Source: Ignavibacteria bacterium
Lineage (GTDB): Bacteria > Bacteroidota > Ignavibacteria > Ignavibacteriales > SURF-24
Direction of reading: 5' to 3'
NCBI GenBank assembly: GCA_025612375.1
Contig: JAAXKN010000028.1
Span: forward strand, 1-61,945
DNA: 61,945 nt
The notes below the pieces were generated by a model that saw only the letters and a list, made by a program, of their open reading frames with translations, had not been told where the DNA came from and ran no database searches. The first letter of the stretch is position 1; each line of letters opens with the position of its first letter. Below are positions 7,593 to 16,540 of this stretch, piece by piece. The position numbers and the translations under genes are program-made.

Positions 7593-9060
7593 ATTTATTC
7601 TCAAGCTGCCTTACAAGCTCTTTAATGTAATAAAAGTCATCAAGAGCCGGCCAGTGCTTCATAAAAACTGCCCTTAAGGCTGAGAAATTTTCATTGTTCC
7701 TGTTCGTGTATTCAGGAAGTACTGCCTTGGCCAGGTGCGGCGGAATTACAAACTTGGATATAATGAATTCCGGAGCCTCAGCTTCAACTGAAAGCCTTCT
7801 GTAAACTTCAAGCGTCTTTTTGTTTAATTCCGAAATATCTTTTTTGTCGGTTTTAAGGTAAAAGCAGTTAATATCCAGATCCGGGTGGTTCAGGTTCTTA
7901 AGAGATGCGGAATTTTCAACTAATTCATAGAACTTCCTGCTTGCCGAAAGTGAATTTATTATCAGCTCTCCCATGCCCGGCTGAACGGGCGGCAATACCT
8001 TGTAGGTTAAATAACACGCTGCTGCCATGGCGCCCGGACGCGAACCCTCAAGAGAGAACATCCCGATGTTAGGCTTATCCTGCTTGTGATATGTGTATGG
8101 CGCGGTGTTAAGAAGAACGCGCCTTAACTCCTCGTTTTTATAGAGTACGGCACCAGCACCGTAGGAGATGAGTCCGTGCTTGTGCGGATCAACGGTGATG
8201 CTGTCGGCCTCCCTCAGGAGCGAAAGCTGCCTGTATGTGTATTCGCTTAAATTCATCTTTTCTTTGCTGTAGGGAAGCACGTTAAAGCTCTCGTTTAGTA
8301 TCACGCTTTTTACAAAGCCACCGTATGCTGCATCTACGTGCAGGTGGAAATTATATTTCTTCCTGAGCTCTAATAGGGCCTCAATATTATCGATGCTCCC
8401 GGTGCCCGTGGATCCCAGGTTTGCCATTACAAGCATAGCTTTATTTTTCTTCAGCTCGCTTTCCAGTATATCCGTATTCATTCTGAAATTATTATCTGCC
8501 GGAATTTCCTTGTAGTCCTTTATCGCCAGTATCTGACAGATCCTTTTCCACGAGTAGTGCGATACTTCTGAAAAGTAAACGTGGCCTTCTTTGTAAAAGT
8601 CGCGCGCAGCCCATAATGCCTCCATGTTTGCAAGCGAGCCGCCGCTGGAAAGGTGCCCCCATCCGCCTTGAAGCCCCGTCATCCTGAGCATTAAATCTAC
8701 AACTTCCATTTCCATCTCCGTTGTAACCGGCCCGCCCTCGTAGGCGTGGTTATTGGGGTTGGAGAGCATAAAGGCGATGTAGCCGAGCACCGTAGGAATA
8801 GAAGGGTCTTTCACCATTTGGGCTACATAGCGCGGATGAAAGTAGGGAAGGCTCCTGCTGCTTCTTTCTAAGAATTCTTTCAGCTCTTTTTCAAGCTTCG
8901 CGCTTACCGTGGGCTTTTCCTTGTAAAGAGATGCGTCGCCATCATAATAGCTCCGGCGCCATTGGGCCTGGTGGTCAAGCACTGTGTTTAATAATTCTTT
9001 CAGGACCTCAATGCCTTCAGCTTTTGGGCCCAGGTAATTTGATAAAATGTCTTCAGTCAT
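7591..9060 (-). CDS. Group II pyridoxal-phosphate-dependent amino acid decarboxylase
   Basis: The 489-residue product has the group II decarboxylase features. His168 in the SHYSW segment should stack on the PLP ring, Asp243 in HVDAAYGG should pair with the pyridine nitrogen, and Lys294 in DPHKHG forms the Schiff base. The family includes aromatic amino acid, tyrosine and glutamate decarboxylases, and sequence alone does not settle the substrate here. No antiporter gene lies next to it, which argues against a simple acid-resistance module. The gene is cytoplasmic and appears to stand alone, convergent with the Rnk-like gene. Confidence 0.88.
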   Translation of the reverse strand: MTEDILSNYLGPKAEGIEVLKELLNTVLDHQAQWRRSYYDGDASLYKEKPTVSAKLEKELKEFLERSSRSLPYFHPRYVAQMVKDPSIPTVLGYIAFMLSNPNNHAYEGGPVTTEMEMEVVDLMLRMTGLQGGWGHLSSGGSLANMEALWAARDFYKEGHVYFSEVSHYSWKRICQILAIKDYKEIPADNNFRMNTDILESELKKNKAMLVMANLGSTGTGSIDNIEALLELRKKYNFHLHVDAAYGGFVKSVILNESFNVLPYSKEKMNLSEYTYRQLSLLREADSITVDPHKHGLISYGAGAVLYKNEELRRVLLNTAPYTYHKQDKPNIGMFSLEGSRPGAMAAACYLTYKVLPPVQPGMGELIINSLSASRKFYELVENSASLKNLNHPDLDINCFYLKTDKKDISELNKKTLEVYRRLSVEAEAPEFIISKFVIPPHLAKAVLPEYTNRNNENFSALRAVFMKHWPALDDFYYIKELVRQLENK

Positions 9061-9176
9061 ATTTCGTCCGGTATATAAAAATTGAGTAAAGCAAAGTTAA
9101 CTCCCCTCAGCTTCCTAAAATCAGTAAGCCGCTTCCAGCAAAAATAAGTAAATTTTCAATTTTATTTATTTTAATG

Positions 9177-9184
9177 TATCTTTG
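9177..9184 (+). promoter_or_regulatory. Candidate -7 element (TAnnTTTG) for the RlpA-like gene
   Basis: TATCTTTG matches the Bacteroidota TAnnTTTG motif 29 bases before the start codon. An upstream TTTG box at the expected spacing is not clear, so the call is tentative. Confidence 0.35.
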
Positions 9185-9213
9185 TAAAAATTTATGTGTA
9201 AGAAATTACGGAG

Positions 9214-9729
9214 ATGCATGTGAGTTTATACCATTATATTTTGATTCCGCTGATGATGCTGAATTCAGGACCTATACCTAAAATAAAAAAGAAAATAAAC
9301 CATACGGCGCATACCGTAAAAAGAGTTCTTCACATTGACACTGTGGCTGTAAGCAAAGATAGCCTTGTTGAGCTGCAATCAGGTAAGATCTCTTATTACG
9401 GTAAGAAGCATAACGGCAGAAAAACTGCGAGCGGGGAACTCTACGATATGAATGAGTTTACCGCTTCTCATAGAAATTTTCCTTTCGGTACAAAGGTAAA
9501 GGTGACAAATCTTTCAAATAACAAATCGGTAATACTGAAGATCAACGACAGGCTTCCCAAGGGCAGCCGCCGTATTATAGATGTTTCATACAAGGCTGCA
9601 AAAGAGCTTGGAATGATTGGACACGGAGTGGTAAAGGGCGAAATTGTTGTCCTCGAGTGGGGAGGAGCCCCCAGGGAAAAAACGGAATCCGGCGCAATGA
9701 TGGAAGAAATCGGGGCGTTGGAAAAATAA
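9214..9729 (+). CDS. RlpA-like double-psi beta-barrel protein
   Basis: The 171-residue protein contains an RlpA-type double-psi beta-barrel (about residues 54-152): GKISYYGKKHNGRKTASGE, FPFGTKVKVTN, the acidic KINDRLP and IIDVSYKAAKELG. RlpA proteins bind or cleave glycan strands lacking stem peptides in the cell wall. The N-terminus has a short hydrophobic segment that could be a weak signal peptide or anchor; no lipobox is seen, unlike classical RlpA. No C-terminal SPOR domain is present. The start is supported by a GGAG box five bases upstream. Confidence 0.83.
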   Translation: MHVSLYHYILIPLMMLNSGPIPKIKKKINHTAHTVKRVLHIDTVAVSKDSLVELQSGKISYYGKKHNGRKTASGELYDMNEFTASHRNFPFGTKVKVTNLSNNKSVILKINDRLPKGSRRIIDVSYKAAKELGMIGHGVVKGEIVVLEWGGAPREKTESGAMMEEIGALEK

Positions 9730-9750
9730 AAAGATCACACTATTAAAATA

Positions 9751-9790
9751 AAAGCCCTGCACGGTTTTTAAGTCCTGCAGGGCTTTTTTT
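9751..9790. terminator. Bidirectional intrinsic terminator
   Basis: An 11-bp stem (AAAGCCCTGCA / TGCAGGGCTTT) with T-runs on both strands lies between the convergent RlpA-like gene and the next minus-strand gene, and could serve both. Confidence 0.85.
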
Positions 9791-9811
9791 ATATTTAATT
9801 TTAACTGTCTC

Positions 9812-10603
9812 TTATCTCACGTACTTCCACCAGTAGAAGTACTTGTTCTCGAGCTCTGAGAGTGAAGGCATAGGGAAAAACCTCATCTCATCATCCTTTG
9901 CAAACCAGAACCCGTGGCGCAGGAACTTGTATGAAATGTCCCTTAATATGCTCCCCAGGCTGATGGTCTTGGTAAGTTTCTCCGGATTGCTCTTAAGCTC
10001 CATGATGCAATCGTAAAAACGGTATGCATTCACCCCCGGCAGTTCAACTGTAATAATATCCCTGTTCTTGTTTTCCCTGTAGAATTCATCCAGGTTAAAT
10101 TCAATCTGTGTAAAACAAATCTTCGGAGCGCCTTTGCTTCTGGTTTGTGTTGTAATAAACTTCCCGAAATCCCTCTGGTCCTTTGTTGAGGCAACGAGCG
10201 TTTCAAGTGGGCATATTTCCTGATAAATCCTTATTAGTCCCGGCTCATTGACGGCAGTATACTCGGCAGGAGATACCGGAAGCACCTTGCCGTTTGTTGT
10301 AACAAGAAACAGTTCCTTAATCGCCGAAAGATCCACATTCTCCAGAACATTGTAGGAGCTGATAAACTTTGTCCTTTTTGGGGTCCCGTCTTCGTGTGCT
10401 ACGGTAAGGGAAAGATACCTTTCAATCTCAAAATAATCGTTCCTGAAGTTTATATCCAGTTCGGCAAAGATAACCTTGCCGCTGAAATGCTTCGCGCTGA
10501 GCATTGTGTAGTGTTCACCAAACTTTTCAGGTTCCAGCTGAGATGCTACAAGAGCATTTATAGGAAAAACTATCATGTACAGATGTTTTTGGTATTCCGG
10601 CAT
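9812..10603 (-). CDS. Conserved-looking hypothetical protein, 263 residues
   Basis: I do not recognise the family. The protein has no signal peptide or membrane helix and mixes alpha and beta segments. A notable aromatic C-terminus (KYFYWWKYVR) and several acidic patches are visible. The first third (residues 5-60) has short beta-strand-like stretches around PINALVASQLEPEKFGEHY and KVIFAELDINFRNDY. It has its own terminator and an upstream intergenic region of about 170 bp, so it is probably monocistronic. The codon pattern fits the neighbouring genes and gives no sign of recent transfer. Cytoplasmic location is inferred. Confidence 0.6.
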   Translation of the reverse strand: MPEYQKHLYMIVFPINALVASQLEPEKFGEHYTMLSAKHFSGKVIFAELDINFRNDYFEIERYLSLTVAHEDGTPKRTKFISSYNVLENVDLSAIKELFLVTTNGKVLPVSPAEYTAVNEPGLIRIYQEICPLETLVASTKDQRDFGKFITTQTRSKGAPKICFTQIEFNLDEFYRENKNRDIITVELPGVNAYRFYDCIMELKSNPEKLTKTISLGSILRDISYKFLRHGFWFAKDDEMRFFPMPSLSELENKYFYWWKYVR

Positions 10604-10777
10604 AGAACGCTCCTTGTTTCAACTTTATTGATTGTTTAAAGGTATTAAATGATATTATTAAGAGCAAGAAGCCCTCTGAATCTTTTTTGCCCGCAAGTCA
10701 TCATATTAATTAAAGTTACGGAGAATGGTGCCCCGGATAAAAATCTTTAAGAACCCGGAAGAGGTAAAACAGATATA

Positions 10778-10975
10778 ATGACTATAGACAAAAAAATCCT
10801 GCTTAAAAAAGTCCTGCCGGTCATGCTTGGCGCTCTGGCGGGCTACGCTTATTACTATTTTATCGGATGCAAATCGGGCAGCTGCCCCATTCAGGGCAAT
10901 CCCTACATCTCAACACTCTACGGCGCCCTGGCCGGAGGCATCTTTGCCATACCCGGCAAAGAAAAGCAAATTTAA
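10778..10975 (+). CDS. Small DUF6132-like membrane protein
   Basis: The 65-residue product has two hydrophobic helices (about residues 11-29 and 42-59) separated by a conserved-looking turn with two cysteines, GCKSGSCPI, and a following NPY. This arrangement fits the DUF6132 family of small inner-membrane proteins, often found near rhodanese or thioredoxin genes. Here a TlpA-like thioredoxin gene follows about 230 bases downstream on the same strand. The function is unknown. The cysteine pair suggests a redox or metal role, but that is inference. Confidence 0.7.
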   Translation: MTIDKKILLKKVLPVMLGALAGYAYYYFIGCKSGSCPIQGNPYISTLYGALAGGIFAIPGKEKQI

Positions 10976-11204
10976 CTAATAGGCAGGTTTAACTAAAAGG
11001 CAAATGTAACCGAATTAAATTTCATGCATCAAATTATCAGCTAATATTTCTGTTTAATAAGCTGCGGTTTTTCTTTAATTTAAATGAGGGATTACCGTAA
11101 TTTTATTCCGCCTTACGATTCTGCGGAAAAGAGCTGTGTTTGAAAATTCAGGAACAAAATAAATACTATTTAGTTTAATGTATAAAAGGGTATCGGGAGA
11201 CAAA

Positions 11205-11810
11205 ATGAGTCAGAATAAGCCAAAAGAAAGGAAAATCGGCACTAAACAGCCGGTTAATAAACCTTTGATCGATCCAAAATATAAAAACCTGATTTTTACG
11301 GGTGTGCTGATTGTTGTTATTGCAATCTTTTTTATTGTTAATAACTCAAGAAATGAACCCTCTCAGGGGCCATATCCCCCGAACTACAAGGGCGGCGGCA
11401 CAACCTCTGAACTGACTACAACTTCAGGACAGAAAATTAAACTTTCCGACTATAAGGGAAAAGTAGTCCTCCTGGACTTCTGGGCCACCTGGTGCCCGCC
11501 TTGCAGAAAGGGGATTCCGGACCTCGTCTCACTGAAAAATGAATTTAAGGGGAAGGATTTTGAAATAATCGGTGTTTCCCTCGACCAGGAGAATACAATT
11601 AACGACGTCGTCCCTTTTATCCAGCAGTACGGCATAAATTATCCTGTCGTTTACTACGACCCTACTGCACTGGCCTCCTTCGGTACGGTTGAATCGATCC
11701 CGACTTCATTCATACTCGATAAGACCGGAAGGGTGGTTTCAAGCTATATGGGACTTACTGAAAAATCCAACTTTGTGAAGGATATAAAGAAAGCGCTCGG
11801 GGAGTCTTAA
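11205..11810 (+). CDS. Membrane-anchored TlpA/ResA-like thioredoxin
   Basis: The 201-residue protein has a lysine-rich cytoplasmic N-terminus, one transmembrane anchor (about residues 28-46) and a periplasmic TlpA/ResA-type thioredoxin domain with the redox motif WCPPC (Cys97 and Cys100). The segment GKVVLLDFWATWCPPCRKG is a textbook match. Such proteins reduce disulfides outside the membrane, for example during cytochrome c maturation. The start at 11205 is preferred because it has a GGGAGA box upstream; an ATG 27 bases earlier has none. No cytochrome biogenesis genes are adjacent, so the partner is not known. Confidence 0.87.
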   Translation: MSQNKPKERKIGTKQPVNKPLIDPKYKNLIFTGVLIVVIAIFFIVNNSRNEPSQGPYPPNYKGGGTTSELTTTSGQKIKLSDYKGKVVLLDFWATWCPPCRKGIPDLVSLKNEFKGKDFEIIGVSLDQENTINDVVPFIQQYGINYPVVYYDPTALASFGTVESIPTSFILDKTGRVVSSYMGLTEKSNFVKDIKKALGES

Positions 11811-11847
11811 ACAAAGAAACCGTAGAAAAGAAGCTTAAATAAAGAAA

Positions 11848-11870
11848 AAGGGGACTTTATTTGTCCCCTT
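11848..11870 (-). terminator. Terminator overlapping the 3' end of the DUF971 gene
   Basis: An 8-bp stem (AAGGGGAC / GTCCCCTT) encloses the stop codon of the minus-strand gene and is followed by a T-run on that strand. It may also slow transcripts from the TlpA-like gene. Confidence 0.6.
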
Positions 11871-12249
11871 CATTCCTCTTCTTGTTGTGATGTTCATGAT
11901 CGTGATCATGTTCAAAATCCTGATGAAGATTATCCTTAACATCCAGATATTCACCCAGCCTCCAGAGCAGGTCCCAGGAGTAAATTCCGTAGCTGTAGCC
12001 GTCTTTCCACTTGATGTTAATTGCGTACTGGCCTACCATCTCAATTGAAGCAACTTCATATTTACCCGGCTTATCGGGCCCCTGCGGCATGGCATCGTAG
12101 TGCTTCCACAGTATGGTTTCTCCTTTATTGCCGGCGTCAGGCGACTCATCGCGCAGGAACTTCAAAGGGTATGTGTGAACTTTGTCATTGTTCCATGTAA
12201 TGGACATGGAAGTCTGTCCGTTTAATTTTATCTGTTTGGGAAATAGCAT
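11857..12249 (-). CDS. DUF971-family protein with His-rich tail
   Basis: The 130-residue protein matches DUF971 (gamma-butyrobetaine hydroxylase N-terminal-like): MSITWNNDKVHTYPLKFLRD near the start, VGQYAINIKWKDGYSYGIYSWDLLWRL in the middle. In other bacteria this domain is small, sometimes linked to iron-sulfur assembly factors. The last 25 residues are rich in His, Asp and Glu (EHDHDHEHH) and could bind metal ions. The gene ends inside a terminator hairpin. A later in-frame Met at residue 15 is an alternative start, since no strong ribosome binding site precedes the first one. Confidence 0.8.
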   Translation of the reverse strand: MLFPKQIKLNGQTSMSITWNNDKVHTYPLKFLRDESPDAGNKGETILWKHYDAMPQGPDKPGKYEVASIEMVGQYAINIKWKDGYSYGIYSWDLLWRLGEYLDVKDNLHQDFEHDHDHEHHNKKRNEGDK

Positions 12250-12338
12250 ATCTATGTTAAAAATTTTAATGTTAAAACTAATCTGGATAAGTAAAACTAC
12301 TCCTCCTTAACTCCGCAGTTCAGGCTAATTTAAGCTTA

Positions 12339-13211
12339 TTATTTGTCATTTCCAAGGATGACCGGAAGCCCCTCTTTCCCTGAGCCAATTACAATTACCT
12401 TTGAATTCTGCGAGTTTGCAAGCTTTTCTGTGGCCTCAATGCCTTTCCACTTTAGAAGCTGCGTCGATATCCCTTTGGATACTATATCCTGAAAATCTGC
12501 AATACCTTTGGCTTCAATTCTTTTGCGCTCTGCTTCCTGGGTCTCTTTCCTGAGCACAAACTCCATCCTCTGGCTTTCCTGCTCGGCCTTCAGCTTTTCT
12601 TCAATTGAAGCGGTAAGCCCTGCCGGCAGAATGATCTGCCTGAGAGGTGCGGCTTCAATTGTAATGCCTCTGCGGTTAACAAGCTTTGAGAGCTCTTTTT
12701 CAATCCTGCTTGCCAGCTCCTCCCTCTGTGAAGTATAAAGCGCTTTTGCCTCATAGCCCGATGTAACGCCTCTTACAACAGAACGGAACTGCGGCTCCAG
12801 TATGATCTCGGCGTAGTTTTCACCGAGGGTTTTATAAACTCTTGAAGCGTTTTCTGGATTCAGGCTGTAGAGAACGCTGATCTCAAGCTGAACGGTCAGC
12901 CCTTCTTTGGAAGGTACAGTCATGCTTTCTTTGATTTCCTGCGTTTTAACGCTGAATTTAACTACATTTGCCAAAGGATTTACAAGATTGACGCCCGCTT
13001 TTAGCGTGTTGTCACTAACCATTCCCAGAAAATCCACAACTCCCACGGATCCTGCCGGAATAACGGTGAAAACCTGAAGCAGGGCAATAATAAGCGCTAT
13101 TACCGCACCAGCACCGGCAAATGTTGCCTCTGACTTACTGTATCTTTTCTTGGCTGTAACGTGAACTGCGAAAGCAACGGCAGCGGCAAGTAAGGAAATT
13201 AAGAAAACCAT
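12339..13211 (-). CDS. Prohibitin/SPFH-domain membrane protein
   Basis: The 290-residue protein has two N-terminal hydrophobic segments (about residues 2-19 and 28-50) and an SPFH/prohibitin domain (about 50-230) with GSVGVVDFLGMVSDNTLKAG, TVPSKEGLTVQLEISVLYSL and AEIILEPQFRSVVRGVTSGY. A charged helical region (about 205-245) should form the oligomerising coiled coil. SPFH proteins build ring-like membrane scaffolds and often regulate membrane proteases. No FtsH or NfeD gene is adjacent. About 200 bases separate it from the upstream ferritin-like gene, whose terminator lies in that gap, so it is probably transcribed separately. Confidence 0.88.
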   Translation of the reverse strand: MVFLISLLAAAVAFAVHVTAKKRYSKSEATFAGAGAVIALIIALLQVFTVIPAGSVGVVDFLGMVSDNTLKAGVNLVNPLANVVKFSVKTQEIKESMTVPSKEGLTVQLEISVLYSLNPENASRVYKTLGENYAEIILEPQFRSVVRGVTSGYEAKALYTSQREELASRIEKELSKLVNRRGITIEAAPLRQIILPAGLTASIEEKLKAEQESQRMEFVLRKETQEAERKRIEAKGIADFQDIVSKGISTQLLKWKGIEATEKLANSQNSKVIVIGSGKEGLPVILGNDK

Positions 13212-13354
13212 TATGACAATTCTCCCAAAGAAAAAAAAGCTGCAAGAATTAAGCTATTTATAACTAAACGAAAAATATAATTTTTCGGCAAATAGGCAAC
13301 CGCCAATTGAAGAAAAATGAAGTTTTTATTAAAAACCGGCTCTGCTGTAAAAAA

Positions 13355-13393
13355 ATAAAGCCCCGGAAAGGGATATTCCTTCCGGGGCTTTAT
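13355..13393 (-). terminator. Intrinsic terminator after the ferritin-like gene
   Basis: A 14-bp stem (ATAAAGCCCCGGAA / TTCCGGGGCTTTAT) with an inner extension is followed by a T-run on the minus strand, 22 bases after the stop codon. Confidence 0.88.
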
Positions 13394-13415
13394 GTCAAAT
13401 AAACGCAGAGCAGGA

Positions 13416-13871
13416 TTATTTCTTAGAATACTCCAGACTGAAACCGTGGAAAAGTGAACGGTGGGTCTCTTCATTGGATAATATATCTATGCACAGATCC
13501 TGTGTCACGTAATCCTCTCCCTCGCACATTTTGATGATCTTTCTATACTGTGCAATTGCAGATTCCTCGGCCTCCAGAACGCCCTTTATCACATTTACAA
13601 CGTCAGTTGTATCCTTTCCGGGCTGAAGAGATCTCTGCTCCCTTTTGAAGTCCATTGAGCCTGGGATCGTTCCCCCCAGCTCCTTTATCCTTTTTGCCAG
13701 CATCTGCGCATGCCCTAACTCTTCGGTTACATCTGCAGCAAGCGACTTCTTTATTTCCTCGGCCCTTACGCCGTCCAGGTTAACTGAACTGGAAAGATAG
13801 TTTATTACTGTTTCCAGCTCTGCCCAGTACGCATTTGTAAGCTCTGTAATAAGATCATTAGTTCCAGCCAT
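13416..13871 (-). CDS. Ferritin-like di-iron protein
   Basis: The 151-residue all-helical protein carries two ExxH iron-binding pairs, EELGH (Glu51 and His54) and EETH (Glu134 and His137), plus further acidic candidates at Glu18 and in the AEES segment near residue 102. This is the pattern of the ferritin/bacterioferritin/rubrerythrin-like four-helix bundle. It probably stores iron or detoxifies peroxide. It lacks the C-terminal rubredoxin domain of rubrerythrin. The gene lies 18 bases after the phosphorylase gene on the same strand, so the two are probably co-transcribed and end at the terminator downstream. Confidence 0.82.
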   Translation of the reverse strand: MAGTNDLITELTNAYWAELETVINYLSSSVNLDGVRAEEIKKSLAADVTEELGHAQMLAKRIKELGGTIPGSMDFKREQRSLQPGKDTTDVVNVIKGVLEAEESAIAQYRKIIKMCEGEDYVTQDLCIDILSNEETHRSLFHGFSLEYSKK

Positions 13872-13889
13872 CTCTGCCTCCTTAAATTA

Positions 13890-15194
13890 TTACATAAGTA
13901 TCTCTTTAATTAGTTTCGGCTTTGCCTTCTTTTTCTCATCAATACTAATAATATTATAGAGTTTATTTTTCATATCTTCAATTTTATTTTTCCTGTCGGT
14001 GTGGAATTCTGCAATCACGTCCCCCTTGTTAATCCTGTCGCCAAGCTTGGGATAAAATACAATTCCGGCCTTGGGATCAATTACATCTTCTTTTGTCATT
14101 CTTCCGGCGCCAAGTTCAAGGGATACCATTCCAAGAGCGAAGTTGTCAATTGCGTTAAAGTACCCCGACTTTGGGGCTGTTACGGTTTCAACTATGCGCG
14201 GCTTCGGATACTTTCCAGGGTTCTTGACCAGGTTTATGTCCCCTCCCTGAAGCTTTACAATTTCAATAAGCTTTTCAAATGCCTTGCCTGAGGTGATCAT
14301 CTCACGCGATACCTCAACACCTTCTTCAATTGATGAGGCTTTGCCGCCTAAATAAATCATGGCGCCAGTAAGTGAGTGCGTTACTTCCATCAGGTCGTCC
14401 GACTTTTCACCCTGCAGCACCCTGATCGATTCATATACTTCCAGCCAGTTGCCTATGTAGCGGCCCAGGGGCTGGTTCATATCGGTTATAAAGCCTATTA
14501 CTTTTTTGTCAAATGCCTTGGCCGTGTTAATTAAAGCCTCGGCAAGCTTCCTGGCCTCTTTCTGCTCGCGCATGAAGGCGCCCGATCCAGTCTTAATATC
14601 CAGCACAAGCCCGTCAATTCCTTCGGCCAGCTTCTTGCTCATAATGCTTGAGGTAATTAAAGGAATAGATTCAACCGTAGCCGTTACGTCCCTTAATGCG
14701 TAGATCAGCTTGTCTGCGGGTGCTATGTCTTTGGTCTGCCCTATTAGAACGGTGCCGCACTTTTTAATTACAGATTTGTACTGGCTTAATGAAAGATCTG
14801 TCCTGAAGCCCGGTATTGCCTCCAGCTTATCCAGTGTCCCTCCCGTATGGCCCAGGCCGCGCCCGGAGATCATGGGAACCTTTATCCCGGCTGCTGCTGC
14901 AATAGGCGCCAGAATAAGAGAGGTCTTGTCTCCCACGCCGCCCGTGGAGTGCTTGTCAATTTTAACACCCGGAATCGGCTTCAGGTCTATTACCTTGCCG
15001 CTGTAGAGCATGGCCTTTGTAAGCGCTGCGGTCTCACCGGTTGTCATCCCGTTAAAAAATATTGCCATTAAGAGTGCTGAGAACTGATAGTCGGGTATTT
15101 TATTTTTTATGTATGACTTGATCAAAAACCCGATTTCAACTTCGGAGAGCTCTTCTCCGTTTCTTTTCTTTCTTATAAGCTCTACTGTGTTCAT
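13890..15194 (-). CDS. deoA: Thymidine / pyrimidine-nucleoside phosphorylase
   Basis: This 434-residue protein has the family signature KIDKHSTGGVGDKTSLILAP (about residues 78-97), followed by MISGRGLGHTGGTLDKLEAI. It catalyses phosphorolysis of pyrimidine (deoxy)nucleosides to the base and (deoxy)ribose 1-phosphate in the cytoplasm. Its length and N-terminus are close to the Bacillus-type pyrimidine-nucleoside phosphorylase (Pdp), which accepts uridine too, so Pdp is an equally good name. It heads a two-gene unit with the ferritin-like gene; a functional link between the two is not obvious. Confidence 0.92.
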   Translation of the reverse strand: MNTVELIRKKRNGEELSEVEIGFLIKSYIKNKIPDYQFSALLMAIFFNGMTTGETAALTKAMLYSGKVIDLKPIPGVKIDKHSTGGVGDKTSLILAPIAAAAGIKVPMISGRGLGHTGGTLDKLEAIPGFRTDLSLSQYKSVIKKCGTVLIGQTKDIAPADKLIYALRDVTATVESIPLITSSIMSKKLAEGIDGLVLDIKTGSGAFMREQKEARKLAEALINTAKAFDKKVIGFITDMNQPLGRYIGNWLEVYESIRVLQGEKSDDLMEVTHSLTGAMIYLGGKASSIEEGVEVSREMITSGKAFEKLIEIVKLQGGDINLVKNPGKYPKPRIVETVTAPKSGYFNAIDNFALGMVSLELGAGRMTKEDVIDPKAGIVFYPKLGDRINKGDVIAEFHTDRKNKIEDMKNKLYNIISIDEKKKAKPKLIKEILM

Positions 15195-15496
15195 TTTACC
15201 GGCCTTTGTTTATTTGAAAAATGTCCAAAAATAAGCATTTAGATTGTATTCTCAAAAAGGTGCGGGAAGTGCCCGGTTTTAATAAAACAGCCCCATGTTT
15301 AACCAGTGTAGAAATTTTTCTCCTCATTCCTGCAACTATTAAAGATAACGCAAAAATTCCGGTTTTTTCAGGAAAAAAGTAGAAAAAAATGCCCTGCCTT
15401 AAAAGCCTCAGCCCAAAGCCAGGTTTCTCCTTTTTAAGGCATTGACAAGGTGGCGGGAAAATATTTGTTTCTATTAAAACGTTTAACTGACTCATT
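15195..15496. other. 302-bp intergenic region between divergent genes
   Basis: This region separates the minus-strand phosphorylase gene from the plus-strand LacI-family gene. It holds no supportable gene. The only clear element is the palindromic operator-like site near its right end; a TTGACA hexamer at 15442-15447 lies about 30 bases before it but no convincing -10 partner was found. Confidence 0.5.
15474..15486. promoter_or_regulatory. LacI-family operator candidate
   Basis: The 8-bp palindrome AAACGTTT (15477-15484) with its central CG is typical of LacI/GalR-family half-sites and lies 12 bases before the start of the LacI-family gene. Autoregulation is the likely role. No second copy was noticed in front of other genes of the locus. 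Confidence 0.5.
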
Positions 15497-16525
15497 ATGG
15501 CTCCTACAATCAAAGATGTTGCAAAGAAGGCCAGGGTTTCAATTGCAACGGTTTCTCTAGTGATCCATAAACATGAAAAGATCTCAGAAGAAACCCGCGT
15601 GCGCGTAAACAAGGCCATTAAGGACCTGAATTACCACCCTTTCAGGTCTGCCCGGGGGCTTGTATCGCGCAAAACCGGCAACCTTGCCTTTATTGTTACC
15701 GAAGACCACTTCCTCCGTTCGGAACCTTTCTATACGCACATTTTCCTGGGCACCGAATTCGAAGCACGCCAGAACGAATATTATATACTCCTTACCATCA
15801 TAAAATCCGACTTTAAGAGAGGGGACCGCCTGCCGCGCTGCGTACTGGAAAGAAATGTAGACGGGGTGATTATTGCAGGAAAAGTGCCCGAAGACGTAAT
15901 TACGTGCCTCGAAAAATATGAGCTCCCGCTGGCCTTTGTAGACTATTACCCCCCGGCTGAAAACTATCCTGTAGTCCTCATTGATAACTTCTCCGGGGGA
16001 ATGCAGGCCGTCCAGCACTTAGTTGAACTTGGCCATAAGCACATAGCTTTTGTGGCCGGCGATATTCAGCACCCCAGCATACGCGACCGCTTCCAGGGCT
16101 ATAAGGTCGCACTTGAAAGTGCGGACCTTATCTATAATTCTAAAATGAGCGTTATCGATGAGCCTTACCCGGCCAGGGAAAACGGCTACAACGCCGCAAA
16201 AAAACTGCTGAAGGAAAATAAAAGTGTAACCGCCATATTTTCCTGCAATGACGCCATGGCTATTGGCGTCATGCAGTACCTGAAGGAGTCGGGCCTGAGG
16301 ATACCAGAGGATATTTCTCTTATCGGCTTCGACGACGTGGAGGCCAGCCACTTGCTGGACCCGCCTTTAAGTACAGTAGGGGTTCCAAAAATTGAACTCG
16401 GGGGAGAGGTCATGCGCCTTATGGCAGATATTCTGAACCAAAAGGTCAAAAGTCCAAAAAAAGTTTTAGTCCCTGTTGAACTGGTCAAAAGAAGATCAAC
16501 AGGAGCTGCTAGGAAAAACCAATAA
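15497..16525 (+). CDS. LacI-family transcriptional regulator
   Basis: The 342-residue protein starts with a LacI-type helix-turn-helix (TIKDVAKKARVSIATVSLVI, residues 4-23) and a hinge helix (about 46-58, HPFRSARGL). A periplasmic-binding-protein-like sensor domain follows (about 62-335), with HIAFVAGDIQHPSIRDRFQGY, FSCNDAMAIGVMQYL and SLIGFDDVEAS. Such regulators release DNA when a sugar or sugar phosphate binds. It is the first gene of the plus-strand carbohydrate locus that runs to about 44 kb, so it is the best candidate for its control. A palindromic operator lies just before its start, suggesting autoregulation. Confidence 0.92.
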   Translation: MAPTIKDVAKKARVSIATVSLVIHKHEKISEETRVRVNKAIKDLNYHPFRSARGLVSRKTGNLAFIVTEDHFLRSEPFYTHIFLGTEFEARQNEYYILLTIIKSDFKRGDRLPRCVLERNVDGVIIAGKVPEDVITCLEKYELPLAFVDYYPPAENYPVVLIDNFSGGMQAVQHLVELGHKHIAFVAGDIQHPSIRDRFQGYKVALESADLIYNSKMSVIDEPYPARENGYNAAKKLLKENKSVTAIFSCNDAMAIGVMQYLKESGLRIPEDISLIGFDDVEASHLLDPPLSTVGVPKIELGGEVMRLMADILNQKVKSPKKVLVPVELVKRRSTGAARKNQ

Positions 16526-16540
16526 TGAAAGGCAATAACT

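Noticed and set aside
15196..15618. A 140-codon minus-strand frame
   Set aside because: It covers the LacI operator region and the antisense of the helix-turn-helix coding part; no protein-like features.
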